52,827 nt of DNA from Periconia sp. R9002 (GCA_023627715.1 JAMAHW010000141.1:1-52827), one strand, 5' to 3'. Counted from the stretch's first letter, positions 11,790 through 23,288 are shown. Program-made: numbers and translations. The notes: generated from the letters alone by a model not told the origin.

Positions 11790-14186
11790 ATGGCCGAACA
11801 GTCACCCGACTACTACAAAAGGCGGTTTCTCGAAGAACAACGCAGGCGCGAAGCGGCGGAGCAGGCGCAGAAGGAAGAACAACGCAGGCGCGAAGCGGTG
11901 GAGCAGGCGCAGAAGGAAGAACAACGCAGGCGCGAAGCGGCAGAGCAGGCGCAGAAGGAAGAACAGCGCAGACGCGAAGCGGCGGAGCATAAACGGGAGG
12001 TTGCAGAGAGTGCGCAGAGGGAGGAACAGCGCAGACGCGAAATTGCAGAGGACAGAACCCGCAGAACCACGCTTCCCGAATTTCTAGACGCATGTCATAG
12101 TCACCTTCATTTAGGCCTATCCATCCAGTCCGATGCGACACAATCCACACGAGGCGATCCCGCAAACGCGAATAACAAGCTACGGCCGAACAAACTTGTC
12201 GCATGGGAGGATTTCCCTCAGCAGCAGGCAGCAATCTGGGACAGCATTATGAGCTCCGAATTCCCCTCGGAGCGTCATTTCACATCGTTGCATACTTTGG
12301 AGGAATCCGGCAGGACGATCCAAGGAAGGATGATGGGCTCCGAGTTGGATCTGAACCACTTCCAGCGCTTCACTGTCGAGGACCGTGTATCGTCGATTGT
12401 CGAACAATTATACAATAAACCAACACTGCGGCGAAAATTCAAGTTTCGGGGCTCAGTGAAGTTCGAAAACCATGCCAATACGCTGAGCCCCGAGTCACAA
12501 CTGGAGGACGGCATGGAGCAAATGACGGTCTCTGGGCCTCGACGGCGGCGGTCGCCCCGTCTACAGGAGAAGGAAGCGCGATCAAGTTCAGCGAGCGCAA
12601 GAACGACACCATCCTCGCGTCCTCGCGCAGACCAGTTCTGCGTCTACAATGCAGGCACACAGAGTTCAGAGAATCGCGTCGCGGCGTTCGTGATCGAATA
12701 CAAGGCACCGCACAAACTGCCGCTCGGCTACATCTACGAGGGTCTTGCAGATATGGAGCTAGACGATGTGGTGCGGGCTTCCGACGCTGATACTCCTCGC
12801 GACCAATACCGCCGGTTGATAGCTGCGGTCATCACCCAGGCATTTTCGTACATGGTCGAAGGTGGGCTAGAGTATGGATGCGTGTGCACTGGTGAGGCAT
12901 CTATTTTTCTCCGGGTGCCCGACCACGAGCCAGGGACAGTACAGTATTACCTCTCTGTACCGAAAGGCGACGTCGGGGCATCAACGGAATGGGTGCCGGA
13001 TTCCGACGGAGCAAATCGTCTTCATTTGACAGCAGTGGCGCAGATGCTGGCTTTCACTCTCCAGGCGCTAAAGAGGCCGCAAGCCCGTAATCAGAACTGG
13101 CGAGCCAGTGCAGCTGCTCAGTTGAACAGTTGGGAGATTGTGTACGACGAGCTGCTGGAGACCATTGCTCAAGACGATGCTCCATCGTCGGATTATCAGC
13201 CGCCTCGACAAGACGACTTTCTTCGTATGTCACCTATCCAGCTCCGACGAAGGGCACCCCCAACAAGCTCCCCAGGCTGCAGGCAGCCAGCAGATGATCG
13301 TGGGACCAGTGATGAGGAGCCCGATCCAGATACCCCAAGTCGACAGCGCACTACGCCGCAGAGCATGACTCACGCTCGAACTACCTCAAGAGCCTCGTCA
13401 TCCAGGAGTGCCTCCCGTCAAGAAGCGCAAGGCAGGCAGTACTGCACCCAGGAGTGTCTGCTCGGATTAGTCAACGGGGGTGCGCTCGACACCCTGTGTC
13501 CGAACGTGCGAGACCATGGGAACGGCTACCATCGGATTAGCGCGCCCAAATTTCTTACTCTTATTCGCCGGCAGCTGTCCAAGGATCTAGATACAGACTG
13601 CAAGCCTGTCGGGCTTCCTGGAGCTTGCGGTGTCCTGTTTCAAGTTAGGCTGAGGTCGCACGGCTACACGGTGGCTGCAAAGGCCACCCCTGTCGATTTT
13701 GTTCAGCGGCTACAATGGGAGGCCTCCATCTACAACCAGCTCCGACCTGTGCAGGGTGAGCGTGTTCCCGTTCACTTGGGGAATGTTGACCTGGAGACAC
13801 ATTATTTCTACGAAGGAATCACGAAACTCGTGCACATGATGTTCCTCAGTTTCGGAGGGAAGCGCATATCGAGGCACCTTATCGCTCAGAATGCCATTGC
13901 TGAACAACTTGACGGCGCAGCTCTAGCAATTCACAAACTTGGCGTCGTGCACAGGGATCTCGAACCTCGCAACATACTGTGGAATGAGGAGCGTCGCCAA
14001 GTTATGATCATCGACTTTGAACGAGCAGAGATCGTCCAACAACGAAGGGTGTTGGGGGCCATTTCTGCCAATCGGAAGAGAAAGCGAACACCTGATGCAA
14101 GCACGGGGAAGGGAGGCGAGGAAAAGATGTCGGTGTTTACGCGAGAACGACGACGGGCGGCTATCGAGCTGCGGGCATTAATTTGA
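11790..14186 (+). CDS. Coiled-coil / possible nuclease-like / protein-kinase-like protein
   Basis: A single 798-residue ORF from ATG 11790. Residues 15-85 are an Arg/Glu/Gln coiled coil built from 14-residue repeats (EEQRRREAAEQAQK). Residues 95-240 carry an alpha-helical region with a WEDFPQQQ motif. Around 285-380 there is a beta-strand with E303-x-K305 (AFVIEYKAP) followed by helices and a strand (SIFLRV), resembling the core of PD-(D/E)XK-type nucleases; this is a structural guess. A Ser/Arg-rich linker (about 460-560) follows. The C-terminal kinase-like domain shows VAAKA (Lys631), HRDLEPRN (721-728) and DFE (742-744), then ends early with a basic tail. Fusions of restriction-enzyme-like and kinase-like domains are known in eukaryotic Crinkler-type and fungal accessory proteins. 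Function here is unproven. No signal peptide is visible. Confidence 0.75.
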   Translation: MAEQSPDYYKRRFLEEQRRREAAEQAQKEEQRRREAVEQAQKEEQRRREAAEQAQKEEQRRREAAEHKREVAESAQREEQRRREIAEDRTRRTTLPEFLDACHSHLHLGLSIQSDATQSTRGDPANANNKLRPNKLVAWEDFPQQQAAIWDSIMSSEFPSERHFTSLHTLEESGRTIQGRMMGSELDLNHFQRFTVEDRVSSIVEQLYNKPTLRRKFKFRGSVKFENHANTLSPESQLEDGMEQMTVSGPRRRRSPRLQEKEARSSSASARTTPSSRPRADQFCVYNAGTQSSENRVAAFVIEYKAPHKLPLGYIYEGLADMELDDVVRASDADTPRDQYRRLIAAVITQAFSYMVEGGLEYGCVCTGEASIFLRVPDHEPGTVQYYLSVPKGDVGASTEWVPDSDGANRLHLTAVAQMLAFTLQALKRPQARNQNWRASAAAQLNSWEIVYDELLETIAQDDAPSSDYQPPRQDDFLRMSPIQLRRRAPPTSSPGCRQPADDRGTSDEEPDPDTPSRQRTTPQSMTHARTTSRASSSRSASRQEAQGRQYCTQECLLGLVNGGALDTLCPNVRDHGNGYHRISAPKFLTLIRRQLSKDLDTDCKPVGLPGACGVLFQVRLRSHGYTVAAKATPVDFVQRLQWEASIYNQLRPVQGERVPVHLGNVDLETHYFYEGITKLVHMMFLSFGGKRISRHLIAQNAIAEQLDGAALAIHKLGVVHRDLEPRNILWNEERRQVMIIDFERAEIVQQRRVLGAISANRKRKRTPDASTGKGGEEKMSVFTRERRRAAIELRALI
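11832..12046 (+). repeat. 42-bp in-frame tandem repeat
   Basis: Four near-identical 42-bp copies (14 codons), then two diverged ones, encode the EEQRRREAAEQAQK coiled coil. Being in frame, copy-number change would lengthen or shorten the coil without breaking the protein. Confidence 0.85.
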
Positions 14187-14877
14187 TTGACGGGTAGGCA
14201 CGTGTTTCTTTGTGTACCGCTACTTGCATGGTGTTGGAAAATCACGCCTCTTTGATGATGTCAAACGTTTGATTTGATAGTCACTTTAGTTCAATAGAAT
14301 GACGTACACGTTAACGAACAGAATTCAGGCGTAGAGCCGTTGCATCGTGATGCACGTTAAGTCTCAGCCCGTGATATTTAACAGTGATATCCAACAGCTA
14401 AAATTAGATCTCTCCTGAGAACATTCTTCAGGAAACGTTCTTCAAGGCACAGCAACCGACTGAGGGACAGAGGTGTCTAGGGGCCCAATCTTGACACCAA
14501 GAAACCTTTACTGGACTTATGTATAAGATTAGCCTCTGCAGTGTTGACAGAAACGCGAAAATAGAAAGAGGGCCAGAATAGGACCCTACGACAGGTGCCA
14601 AAACTAGGTCATGAAGAGAGAGAGAGTCAGAGGTGGAGTCTATAATTAGTAGGGCAGGCACCAAACAGAAATGCGTAAAACGAACCTACGACTCTACGTT
14701 TGTGGGCGGGGACACAAAACAGGAACATGTATTTAGGTGCTGTGTGGAATCGTTATAAAGGCTGCGAGCCACCTTTAGTTGAAGCAGGCGATTACATTGT
14801 TGCGCTGTAGATGCGCAGCCGAGACCCTGTTATACGACGTTCTACCACACTCTTCCACTCTGGTGTTTCAGCCAGCT
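14187..14877. other. Intergenic, no gene seen
   Basis: Contains an AG-rich tract near 14610 (GAGAGAGAGAG) and short frames without motifs. The 14760-14877 part is the likely promoter of the MADS-like gene. Confidence 0.35.
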
Positions 14878-15250
14878 ATGACGCCGACATCACACCAAGC
14901 GTTGCCCCATGCTAGATCTAGGCGAGCTGCCAATAACAACTACCAAAAGCTCACAAAGACCCTGCACCAGAAATTGACAAAGTTATGCCTCGAGTATGAT
15001 ACCCAAGTTTATTTTCTAGCCTATCGCAATGGTCGGTTCAGTGGATTCATGTCAGCAGACGAGGCTGGCCAGCCCTGGTTGCCTCCAAGCCAAGAAATCC
15101 TTGTAAGACTCTTCTTTATCGCGAGTACAACTACTACTAATGGCTGTAAAGGAGAAAATGTACCCCCCACCTATCATTAAATCGCCGTCTCAGTACCGCC
15201 AAGCTCTGCAAAAGCGTGCAAAGACACCATCATCTAAAACCGTTCTATAG
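14878..15250 (+). CDS. Small MADS/SRF-like protein
   Basis: Exons 14878-15102 and 15152-15250 encode 107 residues. The 49-nt intron (GTAAGA..GTAAAG, with a CTAAT branch site) joins PPSQEIL to EKMYPPP in frame. The core reads QKLTKTLHQKLTKLCLEYDT then QVYFLAYRNGRFSGF, the helix plus strand-strand pattern of small fungal MADS-box-like proteins. In such proteins a basic helix and a hydrophobic beta segment resemble SRF-type DNA-binding domains. A basic HARSRRAANNN lies upstream, and a conserved-looking W-PPS...YPPP motif follows. DNA binding is inferred only. An upstream non-ATG extension of the same frame exists, but ATG 14878 is the first methionine. Confidence 0.6.
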
Positions 15251-15330
15251 GCTAATCGTCTTTGACGGGATGACCGTGTAAGATAGTGCGCATCGTAGCC
15301 TCAAAATCAACTATTGTCTCAAAACCAAGT

Positions 15331-15928
15331 TTATTCTACTCTTCCGCTCTGAGGGTCCCTCTGATTCTCAATTCCCCAGCATTTCATATACCCAGCAGTG
15401 TATCTCTTCCAACATTCAATCGTCTGGCGATCGGATTCGTTTGACCCTTCTGAACCCTTTTCCTCGGCCCAATGTACCATATCAAGCATGAATTTAGCTT
15501 GCAACATTCTATATTGCAAAATGTTATAATCAGATGCGTCTACTGATTTCTTCAAGGAATCAAACACAGAATGCAGTTTGGGGCGTTTTGCCTTAACATA
15601 CGTTAGCGGCTTCATTTTTCAAATAAATGCGTAGCAGCTTACTTCTCTAGCAGGACCTTCTCCTGGATCAGGGCTTTCCTCTTCTGGATCCTTCTCTGTA
15701 GACTTCCGTCGCTTCTTTCCACGAGATTCCGGGGCGACATTCCGGGGCGACGAAACCGCAGTACCGCTAAGACTTTTTGAGGTGGATATCCGCTATGGTC
15801 AAGTCAGGGCTGCTGACTTCTATCACCTACCAAGCACCACTCACCTGGCCTTCAACGTCTTTTATCGTTTGCCGATTCATAGACGTATCTTCAATGGTCG
15901 AACTGTTTGAGGCTTCCGAGAGGCTCAT
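15331..15928 (-). CDS. Hypothetical nuclear-type protein, three exons
   Basis: Minus-strand exons 15928-15845, 15792-15643 and 15591-15331 encode 164 residues. Introns of 52 nt (GTGAGT..CATAG) and 51 nt (GTAAGC..TTAAG) are both phase 0. The second exon is Ser/Lys/Glu rich with a bipartite basic run RGKKRRKS, a likely nuclear-localisation signal. The third exon is helical (LKKSVDASDYNILQYRMLQA) with several tryptophans near its end. No family was recognised. It is convergent with the MADS-like gene, with only 80 bases between stops. Confidence 0.6.
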
Positions 15929-17328
15929 TGTGAGAGGTTTCGTGGACCAGCGTAGTTAAAGTGAGGAGGTAAGTTGGATGCTCTCGTTGCGTCAAGAAAG
16001 CCTTTTATATCCGTTTGTTTGCTACTCAGCCGCCACACAAGCTCGAGGCACACTTCTAATTTCGGCAGGTAAAGCCCATACCACGCGTCACTCATCCTCT
16101 GTTACGCACTCCCAGACCACTCGGACATGCCCATGACATTCAGGGGGATGGGGTGATGCCACAGCTGGTGCAAAAAAGTAAAAGGCTCATCTGATAGGTG
16201 TCTGCAGTGCCTACGATGCTCCACCAACCCATTATTCCTTGTCCCTCTCGTACCAAAGCAAGGCAGACGTATGCAGGGCCGACGGTTTTTCATACCTCCT
16301 TCATGCTTGCTACGGCTGAAAGACTAGCAAGGGGAGGTCAATGCAATCCGTCATACGCAGCAGCTACAAGGGCATATCCTGGTGTTTACGATCCTCCCTG
16401 CTTTTCTTGAAGACCCGACGTCTGAATGGCAAGGGGAGGTTAATCCTTTTTCCACACCATCAGCTAAATGTGACCCAGCGAACTTATGGCATTACTATTA
16501 TCACTCGAATCGCCTGTAAGAGCTTCAAGAAGCAAGTGAACAGGTCCCGGATACTCATTTGCGCCCTTGACTTATCTGCATACATCTCGCCATCTTCCAT
16601 TGTAGAACCGCCGGCCGTTACGAGCTCTCATTTAAATAATCGGTAGATGTAAAGCCGTAGGTTGAGCCGGAAACCATCTGATGGGTGTAGTCTATCTTTC
16701 TCCTACCACCCTGTCAGTGGCGAGCCAAAGTAGAAGGTTCTCAGCTGCCGTCTAACCCTTAGGTCTCATTAGGCATTCTCCAATACCAAGAAATACGGAA
16801 CATGTTCATCTCATGTCGTACGATGTCAGTTGAATTGATTGGTGTTGCCGCAGCACTGGTCCCCCTACATAGCTTATATCGGCGGTGCGGTGCCCTTGTG
16901 TATCCAACACGGACCTCTGAACAGGGAGCATACGTTAGCTTCAGTGGCAGCGGCTCACATGAATACCCAACAAGGTGGCTTTCGGATGTCGAAAGGCTCA
17001 TCTTTTTGCAGATCTTTCACAGGTAACGGAATTGCTGACGTATACATGTCTCCATCCATTTCGACAGCCTGGTCTGAAGGAGGCACAGTACCTTGTAGAC
17101 CCGCCTGTGACGGCTCACTCATGCTTGCACGCGTCAGTGCTACGCTGTCCATTCACGCCACCTCCACTAGAGGAACAGTAGGGCTGCAATCCATGCATAC
17201 CACGACATTGTGTAGCTCTCTTCGTCCAACTAGGTTCTCAGCAGCCCCTGCGAGGCTTAATAATGGAGAGCTTAGATAAAAGCTGAGATCTCCCCGGTCG
17301 AACATCAAGTTCTGCATCCAGATTCGAC
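15929..17328. other. 1.4 kb without a confident gene
   Basis: Frames on both strands overlap one another. On the minus strand, 17152-16955 starts with ATG and reads like coding sequence (VEMDGDMYTSAIPLP, then DEPFDIRKPPCW). A weakly similar stretch (MEDGEMYADKSRAQ) occurs further along that strand near 16600, and another DEPF motif lies near 16190. These may be decayed exons of one duplicated family. I could not join them into a model. Confidence 0.3.
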
Positions 17329-18276
17329 ATGGAGCGTGCACTTCTTGTTGGGTTTATCTCTTGTTCGTCGTGTGGGATACTGCTTAGCATTCCTCTCCTT
17401 TTTCTCAACACCAGAAACTCTAAATCAAACCTTGTTAGGACAAAAAACAGCCGCTTCGAGAAATGCGTAACCCTCGTCTTTGGTATAATACAGATTGGCT
17501 TACTTGCTGCTGTTTGTGCTGCAGCAGTCAAATCACTTAACAGGAGCCAGCAAGTTCGGTGGATGGGTGCAGCGTGCTCCAGTACGCTCCAGATCTGCGC
17601 GGGAGTCAACGTAAGAGCCCTTATTCAGAACCCCCCAGCTTGAGCTTACAGTGCAGATAGCTCGCTCGCGTCCTGCACCACCTATCACTGCTTCCTTGGG
17701 CTGCACCTCTAGCATATGCAGTCTTTACAGTTTCTGCTGCGCTCGACTTTGTATATTTAACGTAAGAACCTATCTACCAATATTTCTATTCTTCTTACCT
17801 GGTTTAGTATACAAGGAAGAGCTCCCGACTATCGCTTTTTCTTCTATCTCATGATTCCGTCGCTTCTAGCTTTGGCTGTACCGTGCAGGCTAGCATACCA
17901 ACACAAGATTGCAAGAGGTGGCAATCGGAGGTTCTTACGGTTCCTGATCTTGCTGACCATTTCGAATGCAATATCAGCTCTGTGTCAACTCTGTGGAGCA
18001 ATGATTATCTACAGCTTGGTACTCATGGATCGCGAGATCACGAGCAAAATGTATTATGGCATTCTTCTTGTATGTACAACCCTTCCATTTTTATCAATCT
18101 AACCCAGATAGAGTTGCACATTTACCCACCTCCTATGCCCTCTCGTTTTCTTCGTCAGGGGCGCGCGTCCAATTATAGAATGGGCATGGACACAGATGCG
18201 GTCGCACCATTTGACTGGCACCGACACTGAGGGAGCTGTTAGGCTGGACAGCCTGAGAAGTGGATTCGACACATGA
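17329..18276 (+). CDS. Polytopic membrane protein, four exons
   Basis: Exons 17329-17610, 17661-17761, 17808-18069 and 18112-18276 encode 269 residues. Introns of 50, 46 and 42 nt are in phase; the last has CTAAC near its end. Six or seven hydrophobic segments are seen: LVGFISCSSCGILLS, VTLVFGIIQIGLLAAVC, a long WAAPLAYAVFTVSAALDFVY hairpin, FFFYLMIPSLLALAV, FLILLTISNAISALC with GAMIIYSLVL, and LLSCTFTHLLCPLVFFV. A soluble tail of about 35 residues follows. This resembles fungal seven-helix integral membrane proteins of unknown role, and RTA1-like or receptor-like folds are possible. No transporter signature was seen. Confidence 0.65.
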
Positions 18277-18992
18277 TGAGAGTTGTAAGGAGCTAAAACT
18301 TGTAAACTGAAGGCAGAGATTTCAAATTTCGCGTGGTTGGATACTATCCGCTAAATTAAAAAGTACATTACGCGTAGCAGCCTTTCAATCAAGCTTTGTT
18401 CCTCTAGACAGCTCTCCATACTCTGCCACCTGTTGCCTATTATCTACAACCACGCAGAGACTACCATACTCATATCGCGGCTGGCTCTTCCAACATTGCC
18501 CGGTGGAGCCCTCGCTGCAAGCCTAAGGACGTACTCCATTAGTTGGTGCTCTTTTACAGAGATGTCAGATATTTGCTTTCTACTCCTCTCTGCAGGCTGA
18601 GTTAAGCGCTGGGATTTGAGTTGGCTTGAACGAGCTCATGAAAGAGGGCATGGCTTGCTCCGCCTGTTGCTACTCTACTTGGATCTTAACTCTAGCGCCT
18701 AGGCCATCAGCAAACTACCTAGCATCCCAGGCAGGGCAGACTCGAGCCTGACCGTCTCGCCGTGAGCTGATGCTTTCTGCATGATACGACACCCTACAGA
18801 GTCGCAATAAGTCCTAGCAAAGCCACGCACCAGTGCGTTAGAACCCTGGCTAATGAACTTGAACACTATACCGTCCGCAGATGGCCGTCTCATATTCATC
18901 AGGGTACATCGATTGGTCGCCGAAGTCAAGGGGGCACCTCCTGTCGTTGGGCTGGGGGTATAAGTAAAGGCGCCTCGCTGTAAACCCCGAGA
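18277..18992. other. Intergenic, one doubtful ORF
   Basis: A minus-strand frame from ATG 18899 to 18699 (66 codons) has protein-like composition (DGIVFKFISQGSNALV) but no family. Nothing else was recognised. Confidence 0.25.
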
Positions 18993-19616
18993 ATGAATTT
19001 AGACGATATTCTTCTACCTGTTGCTGGCAAGCTTGCGAAAACGCACTTTTCTCTCGACTACTATCCGAATGGACAGTGAATGTTTGTCATCTCTTCTCTA
19101 TAATTATGAGGATAAGCATGTACATCAATTCTAACAGCTCATTGGCAGATTACTTTCGCCCTGCTAATGGCTTGTTGTATCCCACTATGGAGGTGGATGA
19201 TAGAGTCGTGATTGCGATGGACGATGAGCTGCAGGATAATTGGGCCTCTGATGGAGAAACAATTGTGTCTGAGGAATCCCTTGAATTTCAAGGCAACTTG
19301 CCTGAAGAGACGAATGATTTGAGGCTTTTGACGATGCCGTAAGCCGCTTTTTCCCCCTGAGATACATGAGCTTACCGAATATAGCACTGCGTCTTTCGCC
19401 CGTACACTCGCTCTTCGAGTCGAGTCCGTCGTCCTGAGATGCATCCAGCATCAGTTTCAGATTGAGGATCCATTGCTGTTGAAAATATTGATCCGCGGGT
19501 CCATCATTGTTCTTCTGGCACATTTTATGCTCACAACGTTTAAAGAAGTTCTCTTAGGACTAAAAGCGCTGCTTATGTTGCTTGGTTGTGCATGTCTTAT
19601 CTGCAACTTATTCTAG
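18993..19616 (+). CDS. Hypothetical tail-anchored protein, three exons
   Basis: Exons 18993-19075, 19138-19338 and 19385-19616 encode 171 residues. Introns of 62 nt (GTGAAT..CTAACAG) and 46 nt (GTAAGC..ATATAG) keep phase. The joins read naturally (DYYPNGH to SLADYFRPANG). The middle is acidic (MDDELQDNWASDGETIVSEE). The C-terminus has one or two hydrophobic helices (IRGSIIVLLAHFM and GLKALLMLLGCACLICNLF), ending at the stop, as in tail-anchored proteins of the ER or mitochondria. No family was recognised. Confidence 0.55.
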
Positions 19617-21626
19617 AATATTACGAATATCATTATTACCACATCTTAAAATTGAATGAATATTCCACCTACATGCGTAGTACTCGCTAACATCATATAA
19701 TTTCTAAGATTAGTATTATAGAATACGTGTAAAAACAACACAGCGCTGAACAATCGTAGTGTACTCGAGGATAAAGTCTAGTGATGTGACTGGAAAATGC
19801 ACTTAACCTTTCTAGGCAATCTTACCGTGTTTCGTTAGCCTGCTTGGCACCGCTATACACCGCACACACCACCAGTCAACTCTATCCCCACCTCTACCTC
19901 ACTGCGCCGCACACGTATCATTATCAGAACAATCCCCCACATATGACATGATAATAAAAGTATGGCTCCTACTACTGAGGCAAACGTACTTACTTACAAG
20001 CTCAGATTCAAAGACCGTCTCGAAGCAACCGTTGCACTTCAACACCCGCCGGACGATCGCAACGATAATTTCCCACTCTGAACGACCTCTCGGGTGTAGT
20101 CGCCAAAGCTGGAAAGTGGCCATACATTCTTAGTAAAGTGCAAGGTCACTGCATATTGTGCGGAGAAGCTGCTATCACCCAGTTTTCAAAGAAGTCCGCC
20201 GTAGCCGCTGTCCGAGTAGCGCCAGCTTCCCCCTTTCCACAGCATCTTGAAGCCACACACCCATGGATTCTGCACCAAACCGATTCGAGGGTTTTGATTT
20301 GCGTAGCCTGACGTGACGGGATGACCCAAGATCGAAACCTCCAGCATCTGTGTGACAGCGCGCCCGAGGATTGTCATGCAAGTCGCGCTTTCCTGTGCGG
20401 GCTCCGACTATATGCCGAAGAAGCTCAGGGTGTGGTGTTGGATGGCTGGAAGGGACATGTCGAGTTTTGCAGCCTGATCTGCCTTCCATCACTATACTCC
20501 ACCAACTAATGGCCGCTCCCTACGACCAGTCTCTATGTCCATCAGTCAAAAGTGCCAGCTTGCTACCTCTCCAGTGTTTCGAAGCTATTCCGATGATCCC
20601 ACCGGCCCCATTCGAGAACTTCACCCTCCTTGAGCTCAAGGCATATTCTGCCTTCCATCGTCCAACTCTCGGATCCCGTGGCGCCTCTGATGCATACCCC
20701 TGTGCCTTGTTGGCAGCTCCGGGCTGTTTTGGGAGGCATGATGGTGGGAGAGGCGTGATGAGGTCGCAGGCAACACACAGATATGCACCACCCAAGCCTC
20801 CTCGCCCTTCCGACTGGTTACGCCTCAACGACTAGCAGGGCGACCTCATGCAGTGTTTCTGCTGGTGAAGCACCCGGTCACGCACGGCTGCTACTAGAGA
20901 CGCATCACAGTGCTCACACCCTTAAGTCCCTGCAAATGCTATCCCATCTGCTGGCGGCGCCAAAACTGATGCTCAGACACTCAGCGCGTACAGAGGCTCG
21001 TATCGGTGGGTACTATGTGCGGAAGCTGTTTTCCCAAGCTGCACGCTCGTCCACTCAGCCACGCGGCATCTCTGATGATAAAGCATTCAGGACGAACTTG
21101 AGACATACAGTCTTTGCAGACTCTTGTTCTGGGGTTTGGGTTACATTGGATGAGACCCACGGGCACTCCGGACCCGTCCTTGGGTTCACCAAGAACCATG
21201 GAGGTGTCTGCTCATGATGCTCTCCTTCCAGTTTGGGGCCTCCGTCCAAGACTACTCGACCACCCCAGACCACGGCGGGCTGGATGCCGAAGTCCCCCTG
21301 ACGAATAAGCACGGCGAGCCAGTAGATTTTCGTCATCAGCTGAGTTTTTCTGCGCCTGGTTCATGCAACTACCATGTCCAAGTTCAAAGCTCACAGCATC
21401 GCCACTGTTGCTTTCTCAACATCCTGGCTCTAAAGTGCATGCGTCTCCTTGCCGAGCTATCCCTAGAACAGGCTACGAGAGATCAGCATAGAAACATATA
21501 AAGCCAGTGTGCTCGCTCGGTCAAGCCGGTTCTTTCATCACATTCCACAACGTTGATTCCATTGCCAGCACACTTCTCCCCAATCCTATTACCCAACAAA
21601 CCACTATCCAATAGCCTTCAGACAAG
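19617..21626. other. 2 kb without a confident gene
   Basis: 19617-19760 is AT-rich. From 20150 to 21500 there are overlapping frames on both strands of similar length, for example ATG 20509-20835 and 20783-21217 on plus, and 21336-21055 and 20828-20520 on minus. None has a motif I recognise and I could not splice them convincingly. It may be a decayed gene. The last 100 bases (TTCCACAACG, CATCACATTCC and C-rich tracts) are the probable promoter of the next gene. Confidence 0.35.
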
Positions 21627-23003
21627 ATGCAGTCGACCGAGTCTTCCGATCATCTGTCCCGCAACTTCCTTCCCGTCGAATCGATAGACTCTTTCTATTT
21701 TGACGAACAGATGTCATTCCATGACGATGTCGACCAGGAACCTATCATTGGAGCAGGGATACTCCAATCCGAAAAGATTGCATCTCCAAATGGCTATTCC
21801 CGGAAGCGATCGAACACGACAGATGCTTCAAACGCACCAAAGAAATCGAAAACAGCCACCCATGAATCAGCAAGGGAATCTTCACTTGAGGCTGACGCCA
21901 ATGACCTCCTACCAGATACCGGTTCTGGATCTAAAGAGTGGACTGCCGATGAAAGCAAAACTCCCGAGATAGTTAACCTCGGGACAATTGTTCCTGTCGA
22001 CGAACATGCCAATCAACACATAGGGGCTATGCCACTGATACCGATAGTCTCGCAGAATGTGGATACGAGACCAGTCAATCCAGATCATGAAATCTCCGCA
22101 AACCAGACAGCTGTTCTCGAGGAACCTTCAGCAACTCCCAGTAGCGAGTCTGCTTCTGGTGATACGATCGTTAATACACCTGTCGAAACCCTTCCAGAGC
22201 CCGGATCTTGTACAGAAACGCAATCTAATCCGTCAATTAACTCCAACGAAATCGTTTCACCACACGAAGATGCCGAACTTCCAGTGAGCACAGGGGCATC
22301 GTCTGAAGGTACCACCCCTTCTGTTGGAAGTTACACGGAGCGAAGCCTGACTACTCAATCGAACGACCACCTTGACGGACCAGAGCCCACCGAAGCTACT
22401 GGAGTAGCAGCACCATCCAGCCAGGAAATAGGATCTTCTGGAAATCCAATCCCATTGGATGATGATGATAGCGGGGACGTATCCAGTGTTATGGACGGCA
22501 CAGACGCGGCTAGAAACGACAAAAAGGTCATACGGAGGCAAATGTCTAGGAAAAAAACTGATAAGCCATCCATGGTTGACTGGACATCCCCAAGCCACAA
22601 GGAGGAGTTGGATAGAGAAGTCCAACACAAGTGGAGTTTATTTCTGGGCCATGCGTTCTTGGTGAATCCGTATTGGATACGGGCTCCCGTCGAAGAAGCG
22701 GTTAGGAGAAGCCTGGATAATAGCGGCTCCTTGCCCTTAGAGGCTGCACGTCAGCTCGTCAACGTTGTCGATCCAGAAATTAAAAAAACAAGGCGCGAAT
22801 TATCTCGCAAAAAAAACAACGAGAAAAACCATTGCAAACGGGCGATACATGAGTTTAGGCTAATCGAATTGAATGAGCTCACACGCTCGATTGCCCAGTT
22901 GGACGCAGCAGTCACGAACAGAGAAGATGTTGAAATAAGGATGGTTGAAGGGAGTGATGATGACGATTACGTGCCTAGTAATCGCTATCGGAAACGGATC
23001 TGA
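21627..23003 (+). CDS. Large disordered, probably nuclear protein
   Basis: An intronless ORF of 458 residues from ATG 21627. Residues 1-290 are low-complexity, rich in Ser, Thr, Pro and acidic residues, with a basic patch (SRKRSNTTDASNAPKKSK) and a hydrophobic-acidic NPIPLDDDDSGD that resembles a SUMO-interacting motif. The C-terminal third is more ordered and charged: a tryptophan-containing block (HKWSLFLGHAFLVNPYWIRA), helical segments rich in Lys/Arg, and an acidic SDDDDY end. No catalytic motif is visible. A chromatin or transcription role is a guess from composition. Confidence 0.75.
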   Translation: MQSTESSDHLSRNFLPVESIDSFYFDEQMSFHDDVDQEPIIGAGILQSEKIASPNGYSRKRSNTTDASNAPKKSKTATHESARESSLEADANDLLPDTGSGSKEWTADESKTPEIVNLGTIVPVDEHANQHIGAMPLIPIVSQNVDTRPVNPDHEISANQTAVLEEPSATPSSESASGDTIVNTPVETLPEPGSCTETQSNPSINSNEIVSPHEDAELPVSTGASSEGTTPSVGSYTERSLTTQSNDHLDGPEPTEATGVAAPSSQEIGSSGNPIPLDDDDSGDVSSVMDGTDAARNDKKVIRRQMSRKKTDKPSMVDWTSPSHKEELDREVQHKWSLFLGHAFLVNPYWIRAPVEEAVRRSLDNSGSLPLEAARQLVNVVDPEIKKTRRELSRKKNNEKNHCKRAIHEFRLIELNELTRSIAQLDAAVTNREDVEIRMVEGSDDDDYVPSNRYRKRI

Positions 23004-23288
23004 TTATTGCATCTACATAGAGCTTTGTAAACAACAATTTGATTGCCTCTTTGTACAAATTTCAGTTACAGTTGTACTATGAACACCCGTGAAAATGTTA
23101 GATTGGAAATTTGACGAACTGTGGTCACTTGCCAAGTATAGTCAGTCAAGGATGGGCCTTGAATACAACATAGTATATTCCGTAGAATCTCGCAGTTAAT
23201 AAATACGCCGTCGCGTTTTATATAAACTGCGACTGGACAAAGACAGCAGAGGTCAAGGTAAGCAGACGGGAACACGGCCGACCGGAGC
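23004..23288. other. Intergenic
   Basis: Probable 3' flank of the disordered-protein gene up to the first solo LTR. No gene seen. Confidence 0.35.

Noticed and set aside
11782..12234. Antisense ORFs opposite the coiled-coil repeats
   Set aside because: Their sequence mirrors the in-frame 42-bp repeat of the sense gene; no ATG context or motif.
20175..21336. Several long ORFs on both strands
   Set aside because: They overlap one another, lack motifs and could not be spliced into a single consistent protein.
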